From assembly GCA_030041045.1 (NCBI GenBank), contig JASHOQ010000041.1, positions 1 to 38,139 of the forward strand: a DNA stretch of 38,139 bases, in the 5' to 3' direction. The DNA comes from Acidobacteriaceae bacterium (GTDB lineage: Bacteria > Acidobacteriota > Terriglobia > Terriglobales > Acidobacteriaceae). Shown here piece by piece: positions 32,145 to 38,139 of the stretch (positions are counted from its first letter, which is position 1; every line of letters starts with the position of its first letter). Made by a program: the position numbers and the translations under genes. A model generated the notes under the pieces. That model saw only the letters and a program-made list of their open reading frames with translations. It searched no databases and had not been told where the DNA came from.

Positions 32145-32546
32145 ATGTACAATTGGCGCCCCGAGAAGACTCATCGGCTTTCATCCTCGGCTGTTTTCCC
32201 GCGTTACCTTCTTTGGCTGGCGCTGGGTCTGTTGCAAGTTTTGCTGCTCTGCGGCATGGATCTGCACGGTTCCTCGGCCGGGGCCCAAGGTGCGCAGGGG
32301 CCCAGAACCAAACGCGGAGAGACTACGTTTCAGCAACACTGCTTCGCCTGCCACAACAAGCAGCCGGGCGATTCCATGCCCTTTGGAGCTCCGAATCTGC
32401 ACGGCATCTTCCATGGTCCGTCAGCTATCACCACCAAGCAGGCGGAGGAAATCATCGTGCATGGGAAAGGCTCCATGCCTGCCTGGGGAACCGTGCTGAC
32501 GCAAAGCGACATTGACGCCGTGGTGGACTATCTGAAGACCTGGTAA
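32145..32546 (+). CDS. Monoheme c-type cytochrome, exported
   Basis: Small cytochrome of 133 residues from MYNWRPEKTH, with GGAGAGATC directly upstream. An export signal or membrane anchor spans about residues 21-48 (YLLWLALGLLQVLLLCGM). The haem site is CFACH (66-70), and Met111 in KGSMPAW is the likely second ligand. The C-terminal helix reads DIDAVVDYLKTW. It probably carries electrons from a periplasmic oxidation. The frame is open much further upstream, but that part reads through the ThuA gene end and repeat copy C and is not coding. Confidence 0.88.
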   Translation: MYNWRPEKTHRLSSSAVFPRYLLWLALGLLQVLLLCGMDLHGSSAGAQGAQGPRTKRGETTFQQHCFACHNKQPGDSMPFGAPNLHGIFHGPSAITTKQAEEIIVHGKGSMPAWGTVLTQSDIDAVVDYLKTW

Positions 32547-32717
32547 CCGGGCGCGCGTCTGCCGGGCGCCGCATCGAAGACAGCAACGCCATCCTGGGGG
32601 AAAACGCAGAGGCGACGGGTCCGATCGACTGGTCCAGTCCCGCGTTCCTTTGCCGAAGTCGAGCGCGTCGCGCGGCGAACAGGTGGAATGCGGAACCCGG
32701 TTGCGAAGCGCGACACT

Positions 32718-34205
32718 CTACGTCCACTGCAGAGTGAAAACAGAGTCGGCTGCGAGGTCGAGATCGAGAGCGTTGGTGCCGAGCACCAGCTGCGTGCGCG
32801 TCTGCTGGCCGGTATTGGCTAGCACCACCACATAGCTGCCGTCCGGGTTGCGGAATCCGACGTGCGAGATCTTGCCCCTGGATGCCTGCGCGGCGCTGTC
32901 GCCCAAGCCATCGGTCTCGAAGACCTTGGCGCCACGGCGCACGTGCCGGGAGAAGTGCGCGAAAGTCCAGAACCGGCCGCTGCGCTCTATCTTATGCGTG
33001 TCGTTCCACACGGTAAGAACGCCGCGCCCTACGGTGGGCCACGTGCTTACATGTTCCTCGGGATCGTAGTGGCCGATGTATGGAGTTCCCTTCTCGTCGA
33101 GGGCGAGGTTCCACACCGTAATCGATTGCGCCCAGTTTCTCATCACGCTGTTGGCCCATTCTCCCCATTCGGCCCAGTTGGTCATGGGATCGGCGTGCGG
33201 AGCACCGGGCTCGTGCAAGGGTCCGCCCTCGGTGAAGTAGGCGCTCTTCCCCGGAAACGCGTCGTGCACCTGGGTCATCCCCGTGGGATCGCCGGCGTAT
33301 CCGTGCCACGCCACGCCGTCGACGCAATCATAGAGCTCGGGGTTGCTGAGCTCGCCGATGGCGCGTCCCCAAAGATTGAAGTTGTGATCGAGAATCCAGA
33401 TCTTGGTGGAGCTGGCTGCAGCGCGGAGCAGGGGTCCAAGGTAACGGCGTACGAAGAGGATCTCATCTTCCTGTGCCCAGAGACACGCCGGATAGCGGCC
33501 GTCTACCGTGGTATCGACCTCATTCTGCACCGTGACGGCGTTGATCTCCACGCCCTCTGCCTTATAAGCGTCGAGGAACATCTGGATGTAGCGGGAGTAC
33601 GGCTCGAGCGTGCTCTTGCGGATGGTCCCGCCCAGCATGGAATTGTTGAACTTCATCCACGCCGGCGGACTCCACGGCGAGGAGAACAGGAACAGATCGG
33701 GATTGAGCTGGCGCGCCGCCTTGAGCGTGGGCAGAATATAGGCCTTGTCGTGGTCGATGGAAAACCGTTTCAGCTCCGGGTCAGGATCATCGCCCTCGTC
33801 GAAGCTGTAGACCGATCGCGAATAGTCGCTCGACCCGGTGCAGGTGCGGCAGACGTTCAGGGCCATCTCGCCGGGAGAAAACAGCTCGTGCATCAGGGGG
33901 TCCCGCTGTTCCTCGGGAATCTGGCTGAGCACCCAGCAGGACGCATCCGTGAATGCCGCGCCGAAACCAAGCACCTCCTGGCGCGTCGCGCCCGGATTCA
34001 GCACGATGGCATCCGAAGCGAGCTGGGAGACGGGCGTCCAGCTCAAGGCCGGGCTCGATGCGTGGCGCCGGTCGCCATAGGTGCTCCACACCTGCACGGG
34101 GCTTGAACTTGCGGACTCGGCGAGCGCGGGCAATCCCCTGGCTACGGCCAGCGCGGCTGCAGTGACTGAAGCGCCCTTCAAAAAACCTCTGCGTGAACTC
34201 TCCAT
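32718..34205 (-). CDS. Glycoside hydrolase family 30 enzyme, Tat-exported (GH30-2)
   Basis: Second GH30 glycosidase, 495 residues. The Tat signal is SRRGFLKGASVTAAALAVA. The GH30 start GFGAAFTDASCWVL lies at about 80-93, WSPPAWMKFN at 178-187, acid/base Glu229 in VQNEVD (Val replaces the usual Pro after NE) and nucleophile Glu326 in FTEGGP. A C-terminal beta domain ends at LQWT. It differs from GH30-1 in export route and active-site context, so the two may act on different linkages of one glycan. It lies 240 bases downstream of the TonB receptor on the same strand, separated by a terminator-like hairpin, and has no LacI-type site of its own. Confidence 0.92.
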   Translation of the reverse strand: MESSRRGFLKGASVTAAALAVARGLPALAESASSSPVQVWSTYGDRRHASSPALSWTPVSQLASDAIVLNPGATRQEVLGFGAAFTDASCWVLSQIPEEQRDPLMHELFSPGEMALNVCRTCTGSSDYSRSVYSFDEGDDPDPELKRFSIDHDKAYILPTLKAARQLNPDLFLFSSPWSPPAWMKFNNSMLGGTIRKSTLEPYSRYIQMFLDAYKAEGVEINAVTVQNEVDTTVDGRYPACLWAQEDEILFVRRYLGPLLRAAASSTKIWILDHNFNLWGRAIGELSNPELYDCVDGVAWHGYAGDPTGMTQVHDAFPGKSAYFTEGGPLHEPGAPHADPMTNWAEWGEWANSVMRNWAQSITVWNLALDEKGTPYIGHYDPEEHVSTWPTVGRGVLTVWNDTHKIERSGRFWTFAHFSRHVRRGAKVFETDGLGDSAAQASRGKISHVGFRNPDGSYVVVLANTGQQTRTQLVLGTNALDLDLAADSVFTLQWT

Positions 34206-34384
34206 TGTTATTTTTTGTCCCCTTTCGGCTCTGCGCCGGAACGGCCGTCGTTCTTGCCGGTTTCTCCGCGCGGAGATCTGCTCAGCGCGCGAGGCGTTCT
34301 AATTGCGTGCTTGGTTTGAGTCTTTCGTTGGCCTCGTGCTCGCGGCTCGGGAACTGGTTCCGCGCGCATGCTGACGCAAGAGGA

Positions 34385-34414
34385 AAAGGGCGGGGGTCGA
34401 AACCACCGCCCTTT
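34385..34414 (-). terminator. Rho-independent terminator-like hairpin after the TonB receptor
   Basis: AAAGGGCGG (34385-34393) and CCGCCCTTT (34406-34414) form a perfect 9-bp stem with a 12-base loop. Read on the minus strand the stem ends in a short T run (CCCTTTTCC). It lies 32 bases after the TonB receptor stop and before GH30-2, so it could end transcription or reduce read-through into GH30-2. The rest of the gap 34206-34384 shows nothing clear. Confidence 0.6.
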
Positions 34415-34445
34415 GGTTGATCAGGGAAAGATCCTCCGCCCGGTT

Positions 34446-37400
34446 TCAGAAGGAGAATCGGCCCGAGAGCTCAATCACTCGGCCGTAACTGCCGTTGTCT
34501 GCGCCGTTCACTCCTGTGATTGCGCCGACACTGGCGTCAGGCGTCCCGGTCAGCAGCGCGGAGTGACTGAGCGTGCTGTCAGGATCATTGAAGGCTGGAT
34601 GATTGAAGATGTTGGTCGCATCCATCCGAATCTGGATTTTGCCGCGCTCCCAACCGGGGACACTCAGACTCTTGGCCAAAGAGAAATCGAACCCCACAAA
34701 ATCAGGCCCAATGAGCGAATTTCTCGGGTTGGTGCCGAAAGTGTTCGCTGCCGGCGATACGTACGCCAGCTGATTGAACCAATGCGTGATTGAGTGCCCC
34801 CCGGAACTCGGATTCCCACCCGAAGCCAGGTTGGGATACCAGGCCGCCTCGCTATTGCCATCGGGCGCCCCCGAACCCGCCAAGTCGCCGTCGTTGTTAG
34901 GGTCGTCCATCGTGACCGTAAATGGAGCTCCCGACTCGGCCACGTAGTCACCGGATACCTCCCAACCACCCAGCACCGCATCGCCTATAGCCGAGCTCAG
35001 ATATTGATGTCCCCTTCCGAGTGGTACGTTATAGAGCACCGTCCCTTTGAGGACGTTTGGCCGGTTAAGATTCGACTCCGCGTAGTTGGCCGAGAGATTG
35101 TACGCGTCCTGATAGTACGCGTCTCCGAACTGTTCCCCCCAGCCGGAATCGTCCATGTCGTCTTTCAGTTGCGACCACGTGTAGGCGAGTTCGCCGGCTA
35201 AGCCATAGCCCATCGGCTTGTGAAGCATGAATGACGCCGACTGGTAGTTGGAAATGCCATTGTAGCTGCCGGTACGCGAGCCGCCGGAACCGACACCAAT
35301 GCCGGCGAACTGCGGGTACGGCCGACAAGCTTGCGGATTGGTCGGGTCGCTCGGACATCCGAGATTGCTCGCGGAAAGCTGGTTGATATCAGCCAGGAAC
35401 ATCATGTTTTCCCAATGGGAGCCGACGTATTGACCCTCGGCCACCATATTTCCGGGCAAACGATATTCCACGCCGCCCATCCACTGCCAGCCGTTCTGAA
35501 TGGGGAGGTGGTATGGGGTGTAGGGGATCACTCCGCTTCCCTGCGGTGTTGGAACACCTCCAATAAGGGGCAAGATGTAAGAGGCAGGGTCGCGGGCTGC
35601 GGCACCTTTAAGAATGGGCAGATTCGCCCCACTTCCCGATAGCTGCACCACCGGCGTGGTGGCAGTACCGGACTCACTGCCGACAGCGCCTGAGCCGAAG
35701 CCCATCGGTCCGCCCACGGTGTCCTCGCTCCAAAGCGAAGCGTATTGTCCCACGCCGCCGCGAATGACCAAACTTGACCTGGGTGTCCACGCGAAACCGA
35801 GGCGAGGCATCACAGCGGTCTTGGCCGCGTAGCTCTGATTCCGCGCTCCGTTCAGGCCGGCGAACCAGATCGAGCCCAGCGAGTTAACAGCATAGCCGGG
35901 GGAGGGGCCGGCATATGGATCGGTAAGGGTCGGATCAAATCCGCCTGCATTGTTGTACTTTTCCGTCGATCCGCCATGGGTTTCCGAGCGCACTCCGAGG
36001 TTGATGGTCAGGTTCGGCCGCAGCTTGATGTCGTCCTGCGCATAGAACGATGGATTGTTGGCGCGCATGTAGTGTTTCGGTGTGGAGTTTGTATTCCATG
36101 CCTCCACATCTCCCAGCAGGAAGTCGGTATAGCCAGTCTCCGAAACCGCGGGATTGCTGGTGGTGTACTGGCCAGAGAAAGTCAGGGTCGCGCCGTTTAT
36201 GCCGCCCCATGGCGTCGAGTTGTCCTGCTCCATCAGCACATCGCCGCCAAAGTGCAGGATATTCTTGCCTTTCACCCAAGTGAGCGTATCCCCGGCGAGG
36301 AAGCTGTTCTGGATGAAAAGCGCTTCCGTGTTCGGGGAAATAGTCGATTGCCCGGCAGTTCCATCGATATTGATCGTCGGCAGGACATCCGCGGTAGAGA
36401 ACTGCAATCCAATCTTGGCCGGGATACCCTGGCCTAGAGACGCTTGAGCATCGTAATCCGCCTCGCGGTTAAACGAAAAACGCGCTTCGTTGACCAGGCT
36501 TGGGCTGATGGTCCACACATCCGAAATCTGCCCGTTCCCGCCGTCGGACGAATTATTCTGGCAGTTCACCGGGCAATCCGGGCTGCCGGCAGACACCACC
36601 ACCGGCGTGTAGCGCTCGACGATCGAAAAGTCGATGCGGTTCTTCGGAGTAATGTTGTAGTCCAATCGCCCAATCTCCTTGGCCAGGTTGCCATTGCCGG
36701 GCGCAAGGTACTTGTAATTGTTGGAAAGAGTATTGTTTCCGTCCTGGCCGGCGAGGTAATAATCCTTCTGGATGTTGGCAGCTACCGGATCGAAATCGGC
36801 CGTCGGAATCACCAAATCGGTACTGGCGTTCGCAGGGTCAGCGGTCGAGCACTGCGCAATGTCGGCTGCGGTTCCAGACGTTAAAGCCGTGCCGCCATGG
36901 GCAGCGTCAAGGGTCAGGGCGTTTCCAAAAAGCGTGGGATTGAAGCAACCGGCGATCATGGCTGCGGTTGGCTCCGAAGCCGTGTTGAACCCGCTGTTGG
37001 GGTTCTTTAACTGTTGATAGTTGTAAAAGAAGAACAGCTTGTTCTTCACGATCGGCCCGCTGAACGACCCGCCGAAGTAGTTGTATCGCTGCTTGGCTTT
37101 GGGGCCAGAGGCGGCAGTGTCGAAGTAGGATCTCGAATTGAAGGCGTCGTTCTGGATATAGTCGTAGGCGGAGCCGTGAAATTCACTGCTTCCGCTCTTG
37201 AGGATGACGTTGAAGACCGAACCGCCGCCGCCGTATTGAGAAGGGGCGTCTGTCGCAATCACGTTGAGCTCGGAGACGGATTCGCTTATGCCCTGATCGG
37301 TGTTGGCGCTATGCGGCAGCCAGATCGAGCCGCCGTCGACCAGATAGCTGGAGAAGTAGGGCATGGTTCCATTGATGGCCTGATCGAACTGGGGGTCAGC

Positions 37401-37940
37401 ATTACTGCCGCCGCCGCCGTTCATGTTTCCGTTTGTCACGCCGGTAGCGCCGGGAAGCAGCTTCAGCAGCTCTGTGTAGCCATTCGACGGATTGGAGTTC
37501 GGAAGATTATCCAACTGGACTGTCGACAGAGTGGTCGACACCTGCGCATCCTCTGTCTTGAGCAGAGGCTCGTCGGAACTCACCTGAATCACTTCGGTGG
37601 CCGACCCTATTTTCAAAACGCCATCGACCGTAACAATGCCCACCTGAAGGGGAATCGGTCCGCGCTTGAAGGATTCGAAGCCTTGCTTGCTGAATTCCAG
37701 CGTGTAGTTGCCGGGCAGGATCGAATTGGTGTCGTAGATGCCGTCATTGTTGGTCACGTACTTACTCACGACGCCGGTATCGTTGTTGGTGACGGTGACG
37801 CTTACGTCCGGCACCACCGCGCCCGACGAGTCCGTCACCGTGCCGCGAATATCGCCGGAGTTCGAATTCTGAGCGTGAACCAAGCCCGCCCAACCAAGCC
37901 CGAGTCCACAGAAGACAACGATCCAATTGCGTCGGGTCAT
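34446..37940 (-). CDS. TonB-dependent receptor, Oar-like, with carboxypeptidase-regulatory-like domain
   Basis: Outer-membrane receptor of 1164 residues for active uptake of a large ligand. A signal peptide ends near residue 23 (LVHAQ). A carboxypeptidase-regulatory-like domain (GDIRGTVTDSSGAVVPDVSVTV, about 29-112) is followed by a plug region (LLKTEDAQVSTTLSTVQLDNLPN, GGGGSVFNVILKSG) and a long beta-barrel ending in the aromatic SGRFSF, as expected for outer-membrane insertion. GGAGG is six bases before the ATG. This is the receptor type expanded in Acidobacteriota. A LacI-type operator about 110 bases upstream links it to the GH30/ABC operon, making it the likely first step of glycan capture. 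Confidence 0.94.
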   Translation of the reverse strand: MTRRNWIVVFCGLGLGWAGLVHAQNSNSGDIRGTVTDSSGAVVPDVSVTVTNNDTGVVSKYVTNNDGIYDTNSILPGNYTLEFSKQGFESFKRGPIPLQVGIVTVDGVLKIGSATEVIQVSSDEPLLKTEDAQVSTTLSTVQLDNLPNSNPSNGYTELLKLLPGATGVTNGNMNGGGGSNADPQFDQAINGTMPYFSSYLVDGGSIWLPHSANTDQGISESVSELNVIATDAPSQYGGGGSVFNVILKSGSSEFHGSAYDYIQNDAFNSRSYFDTAASGPKAKQRYNYFGGSFSGPIVKNKLFFFYNYQQLKNPNSGFNTASEPTAAMIAGCFNPTLFGNALTLDAAHGGTALTSGTAADIAQCSTADPANASTDLVIPTADFDPVAANIQKDYYLAGQDGNNTLSNNYKYLAPGNGNLAKEIGRLDYNITPKNRIDFSIVERYTPVVVSAGSPDCPVNCQNNSSDGGNGQISDVWTISPSLVNEARFSFNREADYDAQASLGQGIPAKIGLQFSTADVLPTINIDGTAGQSTISPNTEALFIQNSFLAGDTLTWVKGKNILHFGGDVLMEQDNSTPWGGINGATLTFSGQYTTSNPAVSETGYTDFLLGDVEAWNTNSTPKHYMRANNPSFYAQDDIKLRPNLTINLGVRSETHGGSTEKYNNAGGFDPTLTDPYAGPSPGYAVNSLGSIWFAGLNGARNQSYAAKTAVMPRLGFAWTPRSSLVIRGGVGQYASLWSEDTVGGPMGFGSGAVGSESGTATTPVVQLSGSGANLPILKGAAARDPASYILPLIGGVPTPQGSGVIPYTPYHLPIQNGWQWMGGVEYRLPGNMVAEGQYVGSHWENMMFLADINQLSASNLGCPSDPTNPQACRPYPQFAGIGVGSGGSRTGSYNGISNYQSASFMLHKPMGYGLAGELAYTWSQLKDDMDDSGWGEQFGDAYYQDAYNLSANYAESNLNRPNVLKGTVLYNVPLGRGHQYLSSAIGDAVLGGWEVSGDYVAESGAPFTVTMDDPNNDGDLAGSGAPDGNSEAAWYPNLASGGNPSSGGHSITHWFNQLAYVSPAANTFGTNPRNSLIGPDFVGFDFSLAKSLSVPGWERGKIQIRMDATNIFNHPAFNDPDSTLSHSALLTGTPDASVGAITGVNGADNGSYGRVIELSGRFSF

Positions 37941-38047
37941 GCATTACCTCCTAAAGCGCTTTGGCGCCGAAAAATACCAGTGATCGAGAGCCTGATTCCG
38001 GTGCCGTACCGGACAGGCAGGACCTTTGAATCAAGTGGTGCTACATT

Positions 38048-38063
38048 AGACAAACGGTTGTGT
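38048..38063. promoter_or_regulatory. LacI-type operator, site 5 (upstream of TonB receptor)
   Basis: AGACAAACGGTTGTGT has the core ACAAACGGTTGT and the same AGACAA...TTGTGT frame as site 3. It lies 108 bases upstream of the receptor start, and 26 bases before a possible rightward start at 38089, so it may control both directions. Confidence 0.78.
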
Positions 38064-38088
38064 AACACACTTAATTCGTTGGGGTAGA

Positions 38089-38139
38089 ATGCGGGAGCAA
38101 TTGAAGCACACTAAAAGATGGACTGTCAAGTCATTTCTT
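38089..38139 (+). CDS. Possible start of a gene running off the right edge
   Basis: An ATG at 38089 with GGGGTAGA just before it opens 17 codons (MREQLKHTKRWTVKSFL) to the window edge. The basic start before a hydrophobic end could begin a signal peptide. Too short to identify; listed because it is divergent from the TonB receptor and next to a LacI-type operator. Confidence 0.22.
   Translation, partial: MREQLKHTKRWTVKSFL

Noticed and set aside
32862..34106. Plus-strand frame opposite GH30-2
   Set aside because: Antisense shadow of a gene with full GH30 motifs.
37014..38087. Plus-strand frame opposite the start of the TonB receptor
   Set aside because: Antisense to the receptor's signal peptide and regulatory-like domain and crosses its operator.
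1..38139. CRISPR arrays, tRNA or rRNA genes and riboswitches
   Set aside because: No regularly spaced repeats, no cloverleaf-like or rRNA-like stretches and no recognisable riboswitch cores were seen by eye; a covariance-model search would settle this.

Overview
The window looks like an accessory carbohydrate-utilisation region of a soil-type Acidobacteriota chromosome. That assignment is inference. It rests on high G+C, a large Oar-like TonB receptor with an N-terminal carboxypeptidase-regulatory-like domain, stand-alone and cytochrome-fused PQQ dehydrogenases, several Tat-exported enzymes, an MBL hydrolase of a kind common in that phylum, and GH30 enzymes. No rRNA, tRNA, CRISPR array or intact insertion sequence was seen.

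Layout. 1-159 (-): start of an unrecognised gene running off the left edge. 332-7851 (-): one tightly coupled operon of a secreted GH30 glycosidase, an oligosaccharide/peptide-type ABC binding protein, two permeases and two ATPases. 8224-9630 (-): a DHA2-type MFS exporter. 10489-11565 (+): a LacI-family regulator. 11682-12809 (-): a secreted metallo-beta-lactamase-fold hydrolase. 13025-17979 (+): diheme cytochrome c, a PQQ dehydrogenase, and a second PQQ dehydrogenase fused to two cytochrome domains. 18092-21374 (-): an aldonate dehydratase of the IlvD/EDD family and two SDR dehydrogenases. 21624-22412 (-): GntR/FCD regulator 1. 22644-24728 (+): a hexuronate/sugar-acid-type MFS importer and a third SDR. 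24766-25833 (-): an alpha/beta hydrolase. 26273-29821 (+): type-B carboxylesterase, VOC protein and mutarotase. 29872-30567 (-): GntR/FCD regulator 2. 30949-32546 (+): a ThuA-like protein and a monoheme cytochrome c. 32718-37940 (-): a second GH30 and the TonB-dependent receptor. 38089-38139 (+): possible start of a gene running off the right edge.

The main unexpected structure is regulatory. Five near-identical palindromes (core ACAAWCGNTTGT) lie upstream of the left-edge gene, the GH30/ABC operon, the MFS gene, lacI itself and the TonB receptor. They define a local LacI regulon for capture and uptake of a glycan. Five other palindromes (GTATA-NNN-TATAC and close variants) lie upstream of the MBL hydrolase/cytochrome-PQQ cluster, the dehydratase-SDR operon, the gntR1/MFS divergon and the gntR2/ThuA divergon. 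They define a second, interleaved GntR regulon. Together the genes suggest a two-stage system. Glycan is bound at the outer membrane, cut by GH30 and deacylated by esterases. The sugars are then partly oxidised in the periplasm by PQQ enzymes and cytochromes, and the resulting acids are imported, dehydrated and reduced or oxidised in the cytoplasm. The substrate cannot be read from the sequence.

Three copies of a roughly 115-bp inverted-repeat element (10177-10291, 17980-18095, 31978-32094) occupy intergenic positions. They share terminal repeats and an identical central hairpin, and look like a MITE or REP-like family.
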